A stretch of DNA of 37,677 bases, taken from positions 1-37,677 of the forward strand of contig NZ_JNNU01000034.1 in NCBI RefSeq assembly GCF_000732195.1, in the 5' to 3' direction. Under the pieces are notes generated by a model. The model made no database searches and was not told where the DNA came from. It was given only the letters and a program-made list of their open reading frames with translations. Of the stretch, positions 26,789-34,918 are shown in pieces. Position 1 is the stretch's first letter, and each line of letters begins with the position of its first letter. Source of the stretch: Neorhizobium vignae. GTDB lineage: Bacteria > Pseudomonadota > Alphaproteobacteria > Rhizobiales > Rhizobiaceae. Position numbers and translations under genes: made by a program.

Positions 26789-26818
26789 ATAGTTGACTAA
26801 TTCTATAGGCTTTGTCAA
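26789..26818 (-). promoter_or_regulatory. Possible promoter of the transporter operon
   Basis: On the minus strand a perfect -35 (TTGACA, 26818-26813) is followed after 18 bases by AACTAT (26794-26789), a weak -10. It lies about 85 bp upstream of the first gene. The interval also contains ATAGAATTAGT. A related string, ATAAAGTTAGT, occurs at a similar distance (about 95 bp) upstream of the binding-protein gene at 19136. Confidence 0.35.
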
Positions 26819-26827
26819 ATCTGAATA

Positions 26828-26872
26828 CGCAAAATAAAACCTGATATTTGTCGTTTGCGGAAATCAGGTTTT
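26828..26872. promoter_or_regulatory. Interleaved inverted repeats in the divergent promoter region
   Basis: A perfect 10-bp inverted repeat, AAAACCTGAT (26836-26845) and ATCAGGTTTT (26863-26872), with a 17-base spacer. It is interleaved with a second repeat, CGCAAA (26828-26833) and TTTGCG (26854-26859). They lie between the divergent transporter operon and desulfinase operon (309-bp gap, 26705-27013), an obvious place for a shared operator. No T run follows, so a terminator is unlikely. Confidence 0.5.
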
Positions 26873-27013
26873 CAAAATTACTCAATAATGGCCCTTATAA
26901 GCAAATAATTCCCGAATTTCACGCGGGAGAGGCAAGAACGCCCTCTTTGACTGCGATGCGGAGAAAAAGGCTTCCGAAAGGCCAGGATGCAGGACAAGGC
27001 ACAGGAGGATTCC

Positions 27014-28054
27014 ATGACTATTCGGAACGCGATTTCTCAGATCTGGTACACGCGCTGCCCCGTGCCGACGCCGGTGGGTCTGGCGACCCAGCTCGGCCTG
27101 CTGGACGAAACGTTTGCCCGCGAGGGAATCACCCTCAACTCGATCATCGACAGCAAGGATCGCAACATCCGGTCCAGCCATTTCAACCATCACCTCGACT
27201 ACTCCTTCCGCCACGGCGGCAATGTCCCGCCGATCCGGGCGCGCTCGGAAGGCAATCCGACACGCCTTGTCGGCATTACCTGGACCGATGAGTTCCAGGC
27301 GATCATCACCCTGCCCGGCTCCGGCATCAAAACGACGAAGGACTTGGTCGGCCGCCGTTTCGGCATCGCCCGCCGCCCGCCCGGCATCGTCGATTTCATG
27401 GCTGCCACCGCGCTAAAGGGCCTCGTCTCTGCGCTTTCGCTGGAAGGTCTCACCCATCAGGATGTGGAGATCGTCGATATCGCGCTGCCCGACTCGGTGC
27501 TCGACAATCGCGAAGGCCCGCAGCTTTACGGCCTGCGCAACCGGCAGGCCTACGGACCGGAAATCGCCGCGCTGCTGCGCGGCGAGGTGGATGCGATCTA
27601 TGTGAAGGGCACGCCCGGCGTCAGCGTCGCCAACCTTTTCGCGACCCATACGGTCGCCGAATTCGGCTTTCACCCCGATCCGAAAATCCGCATCAACTCC
27701 GGCTCACCGAGGATCCTCACCGTCGACGAGCGGTTCGCCGAAGATCGGCCGGATCTCGTGGCGAAGCTGATCGAAACGCTGAAGCGCGCCAGCGCCTGGG
27801 CGGAGGGTCATCCGGACGAGGTGCGCCGTTTCGTCGCCCGCGAGGTGGGGGCTTCCGAAGAGGTCGTGGCTTCTGCCAACGGCCCGGATCTCCACAAACA
27901 TCTCGGCATCGGGCTCGAGCCGGAACTCGTGGAGGCAATCGGCCACTACAAGGATTTCCTCCACGAATGGGGTTTCCTCGCCTCCAATTTCGATATCGAC
28001 GATTGGGTTGATCATCGCCCCTGGGCGCTGCTTGAAACCCGCGCCGTCGCCTGA
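27014..28054 (+). CDS. DszB-like sulfinate desulfinase (periplasmic-binding-protein fold), copy 1
   Basis: 346 residues. The fold family is that of SsuA/NMT1-type binding proteins, but there is no signal peptide: the protein starts directly with IWYTRCPVPTP. It keeps the three residues that are catalytic in DszB, 2'-hydroxybiphenyl-2-sulfinate desulfinase (Cys27, His60, Arg70), as Cys15 (RCPVP), His56 (SSHF) and Arg66 (FRHGG). The His-Arg spacing is the same, and RxGGxxPP follows. DszB cleaves an aryl sulfinate to a phenol and sulfite in the cytoplasm. The ATG at 27014 has a perfect AGGAGG. It is the first gene of a nine-gene plus-strand unit. Automatic annotation may call it a nitrate/sulfonate binding protein. 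A desulfinase role is my inference from residues and neighbours. Confidence 0.8.
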   Translation: MTIRNAISQIWYTRCPVPTPVGLATQLGLLDETFAREGITLNSIIDSKDRNIRSSHFNHHLDYSFRHGGNVPPIRARSEGNPTRLVGITWTDEFQAIITLPGSGIKTTKDLVGRRFGIARRPPGIVDFMAATALKGLVSALSLEGLTHQDVEIVDIALPDSVLDNREGPQLYGLRNRQAYGPEIAALLRGEVDAIYVKGTPGVSVANLFATHTVAEFGFHPDPKIRINSGSPRILTVDERFAEDRPDLVAKLIETLKRASAWAEGHPDEVRRFVAREVGASEEVVASANGPDLHKHLGIGLEPELVEAIGHYKDFLHEWGFLASNFDIDDWVDHRPWALLETRAVA

Positions 28055-28066
28055 TCGGAGAGCTTC

Positions 28067-29296
28067 ATGACCGCTTCGATCGACTTCGCGCCGGTGATCA
28101 CCAAAGCCGAGCAACTCGGAAAACGTTTCGCGCTCACCGCCGGGCACTACGACCAGACGGGGGAATTTCCGTTCGCCAATTTCGACGCGCTGCACGAAGC
28201 GGGCCTGCTTGGCCTCGTGACAGCGGTCGAGCATGGCGGTCTCGGCGGCGGCTTGACCGAAGCGCTGGCGGTCGTTTCCGCCATCGCCCGCGGCGAGCCA
28301 TCCACCGCGCTGGTGCTCTCCATGCACTATAACCAGCATTACTCGATCCGTGCTTCCGGCAAATGGCCGAAACACCTGGTCGAGCGGGTTACCAAGGCCA
28401 ATCGGGAAGGTGTGGCGCTCATCAATGCCGCGCAGGTGGAGCCGCGCGTCGGCTCGCCGTCGCACGGTACCCCGCCTGAAACCATCGCTCGCAGGGTCGG
28501 CAACGAATGGCGGATCACCGGCCACAAGACCTATGCGACCGGCATTCCGCTGCTGCGATGGGTTTCGGTGCTTGCGATCACCGACGAGCCGGAGCCCCGC
28601 CTCGGCTCGTTTCTGGTGCCGACCAGCGCCGATGGCATCCGGGTCGAAAAGACCTGGAACGCCACGGGCATGCGGGCAACCAACAGCGACGACCTGATTC
28701 TTGACGATGTGGCGATCCCGCTGGAGGATGTGCTTGACATCGCACCGGCCAGCGAAGGCATCAAGCGTGACGAGCGCCTGGGCGCCTGGTATTTCAGCCT
28801 TGTCCCGGCGATCTATGATGGTGCTGCCCGCGGCGCCCGCGACTGGCTGATCGAATTCACCACCACCCGCGCACCGGCAAGTCTTGGCGCGCCGCTTTCG
28901 ACCGTGCCGCGAATTCAGGACGGTATCGGCCAGATCGAAGTCTGGCTGACGGCCAATCGACGGCTGCTGCGCTCGATTGCCGAGGATTTCGACGTCGGCC
29001 GACCCTTCGGTCCGGATGCGGCGGCGGTCAAGCATACGGTCATGGAAAACGCGATTGCTGCGACGACGCTCGCGCTGGAACTCGGCGGCAATCCCGGCAT
29101 CAGTCGCGACAATCCGCTGGAGCGGCATCATCGCGATGCCTTGTCCGGCAAGGCGCATGCGCCGCAGAACAACCTGATCCGCACCATGCTCGCGAAAGCC
29201 GCGCTTGGCCGACATGCCGCGGCGCCGGTGGCCGCGCTTGAACCGGTGCCTGTCCGTACTCACCCACAACCCCGTCTCGCTGTCGTCAGCGGTTAA
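28067..29296 (+). CDS. DszC-like flavin monooxygenase (acyl-CoA dehydrogenase fold), second copy
   Basis: 409 residues, close to the 417 of DszC. The N-domain (LHEAGLLGLVTAVEHGGLGG) and the segment VLSMHYNQHYS fit the family. The beta domain carries WRITGHKTYATGIPLLRW, and the C-terminal region DNPLERHHRDALSGKAHAP matches the monooxygenase group rather than true acyl-CoA dehydrogenases. It lies 12 bp after the first desulfinase-like gene and 15 bp before the second, so the three are co-translated. The expected reaction is FMNH2-dependent oxygenation of a sulfur (or nitrogen) atom. It is clearly divergent from the copy at 16233-17456, suggesting different substrates or steps. Confidence 0.85.
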   Translation: MTASIDFAPVITKAEQLGKRFALTAGHYDQTGEFPFANFDALHEAGLLGLVTAVEHGGLGGGLTEALAVVSAIARGEPSTALVLSMHYNQHYSIRASGKWPKHLVERVTKANREGVALINAAQVEPRVGSPSHGTPPETIARRVGNEWRITGHKTYATGIPLLRWVSVLAITDEPEPRLGSFLVPTSADGIRVEKTWNATGMRATNSDDLILDDVAIPLEDVLDIAPASEGIKRDERLGAWYFSLVPAIYDGAARGARDWLIEFTTTRAPASLGAPLSTVPRIQDGIGQIEVWLTANRRLLRSIAEDFDVGRPFGPDAAAVKHTVMENAIAATTLALELGGNPGISRDNPLERHHRDALSGKAHAPQNNLIRTMLAKAALGRHAAAPVAALEPVPVRTHPQPRLAVVSG

Positions 29297-29311
29297 GCCA
29301 AGGAGCCCGCC

Positions 29312-30343
29312 ATGTCCCTCGATTCCGTCTGGTACACGCGCTGCCCGGCGCCGACGCCGCTGTCGATCGCCCACCAACTGGGCTGGATAGACCGGCAATT
29401 CCAGTCGTCCGGCGTGATCGTCCGCTCGATCCGCGACAGCAAGGATCCCGCCGTTCGCCAGAGCCATTTCACCCATGCGCTTGATTATTCCTTTCGCCAG
29501 GGCGGCAATATCCCGCCGATCTGGGCGCGCTCCGGCGGGCGCGAAACCCGCGTCGTCGGTATTACCACAACCGACGAATTCCAGGCGATCATCGCGCTTC
29601 CCGCCTCCGGCATCAGATCAGGTGTTGACCTGAAGGGCCGCCGGCTCGGGGTGCCGAGGAAGCCGAACGAGGCGATCGTCGATTTCCAGCGCGCCACGGC
29701 GCTGAAGGGCATCGTATCGGCCCTCTCGCTTGAAGGCCTGACGCATGAAGACGTCGAACTCGTCTATCTCGACAGTTCCGAGGCCAATCTGATCGAGCGC
29801 GGCAACGCCGCCTTCCTCGGCTTGAAACGGCGCTACCCGTACGGCGATGAGCTTCTGGCGCTCGCCCGTGGCGAGATCGATGCCTTCTTCGTCAAGGGGG
29901 CCGAGGGTATTGTGCTTGCCAACCAGATCGGCGCCACGGTCGTCTCGGAATTCGGGTTCCACCCGGATGCGAAGATCCGCATCAACAACGGCACGCCGCG
30001 ACCGTTGACCGTCGATGCGCGTTTTCTCGACGAGCATTTCGATCTGGTCACGGATCTGGTGGAGACCATCGGGGCAGTGTCGGCCTGGGCCTTGGCCAAT
30101 CCCGGTAACGCGGTTCGTTTCATCGCCAACGAGATCGGTGTCGGCGAAGACGCGATCTGGGCAGCAAACGGTCTCGATGTACACAAGCACCTGACGCTGT
30201 CGCTTGAAGCAAACCAGATCGCTGCCTTCGATCACTTCAAGAACTTCCTGCTCGAATGGGGCTTCATTCCGGCGGACTTCAATGTTTCCGCCTGGATTGA
30301 TGGCAGGCCGCTCGAAGCCGCAGGCCGACGGGCCGCCGCATGA
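29312..30343 (+). CDS. DszB-like sulfinate desulfinase, copy 2
   Basis: 343 residues, roughly 55 % identical by eye to the copy at 27014 in the first 150 residues (shared strings WYTRCP, LDYSFR, TDEFQAII, ALKG with VSALSLEGLTH). It too begins without a signal peptide. It keeps Cys11 (RCPAP), His52 (QSHF) and Arg62 (FRQGG), the counterparts of the DszB catalytic Cys, His and Arg. The ATG at 29312 follows AAGGAG. The next gene starts inside its stop codon (ATGA). Two non-identical desulfinases in one operon suggest two related sulfinate substrates or a heteromeric enzyme. Confidence 0.8.
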   Translation: MSLDSVWYTRCPAPTPLSIAHQLGWIDRQFQSSGVIVRSIRDSKDPAVRQSHFTHALDYSFRQGGNIPPIWARSGGRETRVVGITTTDEFQAIIALPASGIRSGVDLKGRRLGVPRKPNEAIVDFQRATALKGIVSALSLEGLTHEDVELVYLDSSEANLIERGNAAFLGLKRRYPYGDELLALARGEIDAFFVKGAEGIVLANQIGATVVSEFGFHPDAKIRINNGTPRPLTVDARFLDEHFDLVTDLVETIGAVSAWALANPGNAVRFIANEIGVGEDAIWAANGLDVHKHLTLSLEANQIAAFDHFKNFLLEWGFIPADFNVSAWIDGRPLEAAGRRAAA

Positions 30344-31203
30344 GCCCGATCCTCGTCACCGGTGCGACCGGCAGGCTCGGCCAGCTCATCGTAGCCCGGC
30401 TGGTTGAACAGAAAAGGCAGGTCCGCATCCTCACCCGCCGGCCGGAGGCGGCTCACGGCCTGTTCGGCACCACCGTCCAGATTGCTGCCGGCGAATTCGC
30501 TGACCGCATCTCGCTCAATGCCGCCCTCCGCGGCATCGGCACGTTACTGCTTCTCTCGCCCATCAGCCAGCGGCTCGCGGCGGATCAAATCGGGGTCGCC
30601 AACGCCGCCGAGAGTGCTGGCGTCCGGCGCATCATAAAGATCTCCGGTTCCGACTGGACGATCGACCCGCCCGGAAGTTCCATTTCGGGCGATGCGCATG
30701 CCGCCGTCGAACAGTACCTCCGCCGCTTGCCGGTCGAATCCATATCCTTGCGCCCGAATGCCTGGATGCAGGTGTCGCTCGCTCACACGATTGCCCAGGT
30801 GCTTGCCGGCAACCCGGTCACAGCCGCAAATCTCGATGCCGGTATCGGTTATATAGATGCCCGCGACATTGCGGACGTCGCCGTCCATCTTCTGCTCGCC
30901 GAAAAGATCGCCGGCGGGGCGCTTAACCTCACCGGTCAGGCCGTGAAGACGCCGAGGCAGATCGCCGATCTGATTGCAACGGCGCTCGGCCGGCGGGTCG
31001 CAGCAATCGAGAAGCGACCGCCTGCCGTCTCCCTTGACACCGATTTCGAGCACCGCGCCGTCGCGCAGTTCGCAACTCTGATCGCCGCAGGACGCGCGGC
31101 GGTGACGACGGATGCCGTCGCCTCGCTTCTCGGCCGCCCGCCGCGCAGCGTCGAAAACTTCATCCTGGATCGTCTCGCCGCCGAAGCGGCTTTGGCCGGA
31201 TAG
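30340..31203 (+). CDS. NAD(P)-binding NmrA-like atypical SDR
   Basis: 287 residues with an N-terminal Rossmann motif VTGATGRLGQLI (GxxGxxG). No clear YxxxK catalytic pair is visible, as is usual in the NmrA/quinone oxidoreductase-2 group of atypical SDRs. Mid-protein segments such as VRRIIKISGSDW and YIDARDIADVAVHLLL also fit. Members bind NADPH and act as reductases or as redox-sensing regulators. The start overlaps the stop of the desulfinase gene, so it belongs to the same unit. It could reduce a ketone or quinone intermediate; it is unlikely to replace a flavin reductase. Confidence 0.8.
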   Translation: MSPILVTGATGRLGQLIVARLVEQKRQVRILTRRPEAAHGLFGTTVQIAAGEFADRISLNAALRGIGTLLLLSPISQRLAADQIGVANAAESAGVRRIIKISGSDWTIDPPGSSISGDAHAAVEQYLRRLPVESISLRPNAWMQVSLAHTIAQVLAGNPVTAANLDAGIGYIDARDIADVAVHLLLAEKIAGGALNLTGQAVKTPRQIADLIATALGRRVAAIEKRPPAVSLDTDFEHRAVAQFATLIAAGRAAVTTDAVASLLGRPPRSVENFILDRLAAEAALAG

Positions 31204-31233
31204 GACCACGGACATGAATTCGAGTCTTCAACC

Positions 31234-32484
31234 ATGAGCATTCCCTTCGTAGATATCGCCATCATCGGCGGCGGACCGGGCGGTCTTACACTCGCTCAGG
31301 GCCTCAAGAAAAACGGCATCGATACGGCTGTTTTCGAACGCGATCCGGTTCGCGCCGATTATGTTCAGGGTTTTCGCATGCGCATTCGCCAACGCGGCAT
31401 CGATGCGCTCCAGGCCAATCTGCCGCCGCACCTTTTCGAGACCTTTCTCGATACGCTCGGCCTTGCGCCGACGGAAAACCTTGCACTCAGCGAAGAATTC
31501 GAGCGCCTGGAGGATACTCCGCGCAGCAGCGGCGAGCCGGAAGACACCCATATCGAAAAATCCGTCAGCCGCATCACGCTGCGCCAGATCCTGCTTTCCG
31601 GTCTCGACGGTATCTTCCACACCGGCAAGCGCTTCGAACGTTACGAATTGCAGCCGGACAATACGGTCATCGCCTACTTCGCCGACGGATCGGCGGTACA
31701 CGCCAACCTGCTCGTCGGTGCCGACGGTGCGGGCTCGGCGGTGCGGCGTCAACTACTGCCGGACCTCACGAGCATCGATACCGGCGTGCGCCGTCTCGCC
31801 GGAAAGATCACCCTCAGGGATGCCGAACTGCATGGCATCTCGCCTCTGCTGACCGACTTCAACACGCACATCCGGCCCCGCGATGGCCGCACGCTGATGA
31901 TCACCAGCCATAGGGTCAATCCGACGGCCTATTCCCGCCACGGCCTGATCGGTATCGAAGACCCCAGTCACCAGGACATACCGGGCTTCCACTTCAACAA
32001 CACGACCAGCTATGCCTGGTGGAACACCGCCTACGACACTGGTGAACTCGGGCCTGACGAGGCTCTCGAGCGCCTTGACGGCGCAGCCTTGCTAAACGCG
32101 CTCCTCGCCCGCATCGCCCACTGGGACGAGCGCATCCTGAAACTGATCCGTCACACCGACCCTTCGACAGTCGCGTTTCTCAAGGTGAAGAGTTCGACGC
32201 CCGGAGCTGTCTGGCAGACCGGCCCCGTGACGCTTCTCGGCGATGCGATACACGCCATGACATATTTTCGCGCGCTCGGCGGCAATACCGCGCTCTACGA
32301 CACCGGTCTTCTCGTGCCGCAGATCGTTGCCGCCCGACGCCACGGCAAATCGCAGACCACCGCTATTCGCGACTACGAGAATGCCATGCGCGAACACGGT
32401 TACGAGGCCGTGCGCTCCTCCCTCTCCGCCATGCTTCGCAATGTCGGCGCCGTTCGACCGGCGTCTGCCGTCGCCGCCTCCTGA
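31234..32484 (+). CDS. FAD-dependent monooxygenase (group A, aromatic hydroxylase-like)
   Basis: 416 residues. The N-terminal ADP-binding motif is IIGGGPGGLTLAQGLKKNG, followed by VFERD at the end of the second strand. The DG motif is VGADGAGSAVRRQL, and the GD motif near the end is VTLLGDAIHAM, followed by ALGGNTALYDTGLL. This is the single-component NAD(P)H-dependent flavin hydroxylase family (PHBH/TetX/PgaE type). It needs no separate reductase. Its ribosome binding site is weak and the gap from the previous gene is 30 bp. In this operon it may hydroxylate the desulfurised carbon skeleton. Confidence 0.85.
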   Translation: MSIPFVDIAIIGGGPGGLTLAQGLKKNGIDTAVFERDPVRADYVQGFRMRIRQRGIDALQANLPPHLFETFLDTLGLAPTENLALSEEFERLEDTPRSSGEPEDTHIEKSVSRITLRQILLSGLDGIFHTGKRFERYELQPDNTVIAYFADGSAVHANLLVGADGAGSAVRRQLLPDLTSIDTGVRRLAGKITLRDAELHGISPLLTDFNTHIRPRDGRTLMITSHRVNPTAYSRHGLIGIEDPSHQDIPGFHFNNTTSYAWWNTAYDTGELGPDEALERLDGAALLNALLARIAHWDERILKLIRHTDPSTVAFLKVKSSTPGAVWQTGPVTLLGDAIHAMTYFRALGGNTALYDTGLLVPQIVAARRHGKSQTTAIRDYENAMREHGYEAVRSSLSAMLRNVGAVRPASAVAAS

Positions 32485-32506
32485 TAAGCTTTAAGGAAAT
32501 CGATCC

Positions 32507-33157
32507 ATGTCCATCGTCGTCTTCGGCGCTTCCGGAAATATCGGCAGCAATATCCGCAAGGAGGCGCTGTCGCGCGGCCACCGCGTCACCGCAGTCACCC
32601 GTTCGTCCGACCTCGATCCAGCCGAAGGGCTGACCGCGCTCAAGGCCGATATCGCCAACCCGGACGACGTGGCGAAGGTCGCCGCCGGCCACGATGCGGT
32701 CATCAGCGCCTACAGTCCCGGCCTGCGCCACTATTCGGCTGAAGACGCGGCTGAACTCATCCGCAAGGCACATGAGGCTTTGTTTGCCGGCGTCAAGCGG
32801 GCGGGCGTTCGTCGCCTTATCATCGTCGGCGGGGTCGGCAGCCTCGAAGCCAGCCCCGGCATCGATGTGGTCGACAGCGATTTCTATCCGGCCGAACACA
32901 AGGCCCACACGCTACGCAACCGGGAAATCCTGCGCAGCCTGAAACGTGGCGAGCACGATCTCGACTGGACCTATGTCTCGCCGCCGCTATCGATCAAGGC
33001 CGGCGAACGCACCGGCAAATTCCGGCTCGGCGAAGACCGACTGCTGCGTGACGACAGCGGCGAAAGCCGTATCTCCGAGGCCGATTTCTCCATCGCCATC
33101 CTCGACGAACTCGACAAGGGCCAGTTCATCCGCCGGCGCTTCACCGCCGCCTATTGA
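32507..33157 (+). CDS. NAD(P)-binding protein, YwnB-like atypical SDR
   Basis: 216 residues. The Rossmann start is VVFGASGNIGSNIRKEAL, with a second strand ending VTAVTRSSD. RRLIIVGGVGSLEASPG and WTYVSPPLSIKAGERTGKFR are characteristic of the small SDR_a5/YwnB group, members of which bind NADPH or flavin-related ligands. AAGGAAAT precedes the ATG at 32507. It lies 22 bp after the FAD monooxygenase gene and 26 bp before the DszA-like gene. The reaction is unknown. It is a conceivable but unproven candidate for the missing flavin-reducing step. Confidence 0.8.
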   Translation: MSIVVFGASGNIGSNIRKEALSRGHRVTAVTRSSDLDPAEGLTALKADIANPDDVAKVAAGHDAVISAYSPGLRHYSAEDAAELIRKAHEALFAGVKRAGVRRLIIVGGVGSLEASPGIDVVDSDFYPAEHKAHTLRNREILRSLKRGEHDLDWTYVSPPLSIKAGERTGKFRLGEDRLLRDDSGESRISEADFSIAILDELDKGQFIRRRFTAAY

Positions 33158-33183
33158 CCGGCACTCATCCAGGACAACCATAC

Positions 33184-34536
33184 ATGACCAGCACCAAGCG
33201 TAAGCTCAATCTGAATGTCGGCATCAACACGACGGGTTATCTCGGCAATGCCTGGAAATACCGGACCGGGACCCGCCACGACATTACCGACCCCGACTAC
33301 TATCGGCGCCTGACCGAACTGGCTCACAAAGGCCTGTTTGACGCGGTATTCTTCTCCGATCATCCCGCGATGATGACCGATCCGAACAGCCGGCCGTTCC
33401 ACACGATCGATCCGCTCATCCTCTGTACGGCGCTTGCTGCCCAGGTTCCGGATATCGGCTTCGTGGCCACGATGTCCTCGACCTACAATTCACCCTACAA
33501 TCTCGCACGGCGTACCCAATCGACCGACATCATTTCGAGGGGCCGGCTGATCATCAACATCGTCTCCTCGTTCAATCCGAATGTCGCGGCCAATTTCGGT
33601 TCCGAACCGCTCCCCCCGCGCAGCGAACGCTACGCCAAGGCATCCGAATTCCTCGACGTCGCCAAGAAGCTCTGGGCGAGCTGGGACCCGGCGCGGGAAG
33701 GCGAAGTGCCGGAGAACCGTTTCTGGGATGCGACGAGCGCTCATGCGATCGACCACCAGGGCGCCTATTTCACCGTCAGAGGCCCGCTCAACGTACCCGT
33801 TGGGCCACAGGGCCATCCGGTCATTGCCCAGGCAGGAGCCTCGGAGGGCGGCATCGACCTTGCGGCCCGGCATGGCGAGATCATCTACTGCAACATCCTT
33901 TCGCGCGCGGCAGGGAAAGCCTTCGGCAAGAAGGTGAGAGACCGCGCGATCGCATTCGGACGTGATCCCGCGGGTATTCGCATCGTTCCAGGCCTCGTCG
34001 CCATCGTCGGCGACACACGCGAAGAGGCGTTGCGCAAACACGAACTCTTCAGCGGCGCGGGCTCCGAAGACGGTCTGATCGCTCGCTTCATAAAGGAAAA
34101 CGGCATAGATCCGGACGGCTTCGATCCGGATGCGGTTCTGGATGCGGAACGCTTCATTCCCGATCCGAACCGACTGCAGGCGGTTGGAATGGGACTTGGT
34201 CTTTCCGACTTGCTCGCCCACGAGAAACTGACGGTGAGACAGGCCGTGCGGCGTTCGGAAGGACATCACCGACTGGTTCTCGGCACACCGCAACAAGTGG
34301 CGGATGCGATCATCGACCTTTGGGCCGACGGTACTGTCGACGGCTACACGCTGCAGCCGCCACGCGCCCCGGACGATATCGAGGAATTTGTCGAAAAGGT
34401 CGTGCCCATCCTGCAGGATCGCGGTGTCTATCGCACAAGCTACGAGGAAAAGACTGTCCGTGAGCGATACGGCCTGACCTTTCCCGAGACTTATACCGAC
34501 GTCGGCCGGAACGCGGTCGTTTCCCGGCTGGGCTGA
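33184..34536 (+). CDS. DszA/NtaA/SnaA-family FMNH2-dependent monooxygenase
   Basis: 450 residues; DszA has 453. The long LLM subfamily is identified by the N-terminal LNVGINTTGYLGNAW, TDPDYYRRLTELAHKGLFDA with FFSDHPA, the core STYNSPYNLARRTQSTDIIS with GRLIINIVSS, and QGHPVIAQAGASEGGIDLAA. This family cleaves C-S or C-N bonds with FMNH2: dibenzothiophene sulfone (DszA), nitrilotriacetate (NtaA), or pristinamycin oxidation (SnaA). I use the ATG at 33184, preceded by AGGA, rather than the 10-codon longer reading. With the DszB- and DszC-like genes upstream it completes the enzyme set of a 4S-like desulfurisation route. The substrate is unknown. Confidence 0.88.
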   Translation: MTSTKRKLNLNVGINTTGYLGNAWKYRTGTRHDITDPDYYRRLTELAHKGLFDAVFFSDHPAMMTDPNSRPFHTIDPLILCTALAAQVPDIGFVATMSSTYNSPYNLARRTQSTDIISRGRLIINIVSSFNPNVAANFGSEPLPPRSERYAKASEFLDVAKKLWASWDPAREGEVPENRFWDATSAHAIDHQGAYFTVRGPLNVPVGPQGHPVIAQAGASEGGIDLAARHGEIIYCNILSRAAGKAFGKKVRDRAIAFGRDPAGIRIVPGLVAIVGDTREEALRKHELFSGAGSEDGLIARFIKENGIDPDGFDPDAVLDAERFIPDPNRLQAVGMGLGLSDLLAHEKLTVRQAVRRSEGHHRLVLGTPQQVADAIIDLWADGTVDGYTLQPPRAPDDIEEFVEKVVPILQDRGVYRTSYEEKTVRERYGLTFPETYTDVGRNAVVSRLG

Positions 34537-34546
34537 GAGCCTCACC

Positions 34547-34885
34547 ATGGCCAAGGATACGCTTTTTCTGATCGAACCGCGCTTCGAAGTTCCGAAGCGA
34601 CCCGGCGTGCGTTTCGTATGCCCCTATTGCAATCAGGTCGAGGGTCTGCTCGCGGGTTTTCCCGATCTGGCCGCCCGGCTCGACATTCGCCGCGTCGACT
34701 TTGCACGCCCGCGTGAGGCTGTCATCGCGGCCGTAGGGGAAGAAAACCAGAGCCTCCCGCTTCGGGTGCTCGGCGACGATGTGCCGGAGGACGCGCTTGT
34801 GTCTGGCGATGCGCGTTTCGTCCAGGACACCAAGCGCATCCTGGCGCTACTGGCCGAACACCGTTCGTTCCCCCGTCTCCACTGA
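34547..34885 (+). CDS. DUF3088-family protein with a CPYC motif
   Basis: 112 residues with the DUF3088 pattern: start KDTLFLIEPRFEVPKRPGVR, then FVCPYCNQVEGLL, and later VGEENQSLPLRVLGDD. The CPYC at about residues 25-28 sits at the start of a helix, as in thioredoxin/glutaredoxin-like folds, so a redox or thiol-handling role is possible. The family has no established function. It starts 10 bp after the DszA-like gene and 33 bp before the binding-protein gene, inside the sulfur cluster. Confidence 0.8.
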   Translation: MAKDTLFLIEPRFEVPKRPGVRFVCPYCNQVEGLLAGFPDLAARLDIRRVDFARPREAVIAAVGEENQSLPLRVLGDDVPEDALVSGDARFVQDTKRILALLAEHRSFPRLH

Positions 34886-34918
34886 TATCCAACCCTCGGC
34901 TTCTCACAGGATCATTCC

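Noticed and set aside
22811..26800. Several plus-strand frames of 290-350 codons (22811-23722, 23706-24581, 24693-25754, 25925-26800)
   Set aside because: All are shadows of the four transporter genes on the minus strand, with low-complexity Arg/Gln/Asp-rich translations.
26836..26872. The 10-bp inverted repeat as a terminator
   Set aside because: It lies between divergent gene starts, has a 17-base loop and no U tract, so an operator fits better.
27704..29476. 590-codon open frame on the minus strand
   Set aside because: It is antisense to the first desulfinase-like gene, the DszC-like gene and the start of the second desulfinase-like gene. It has no recognisable domain and arises from GC-rich third-position bias.
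27014..30343. Reading the two DszB-like proteins as nitrate/sulfonate substrate-binding proteins
   Set aside because: Neither has a signal peptide or lipobox, no permease gene is next to them, and both keep the desulfinase Cys/His/Arg set.
33490..34554. 354-codon open frame on the minus strand
   Set aside because: Antisense shadow of the DszA-like gene.
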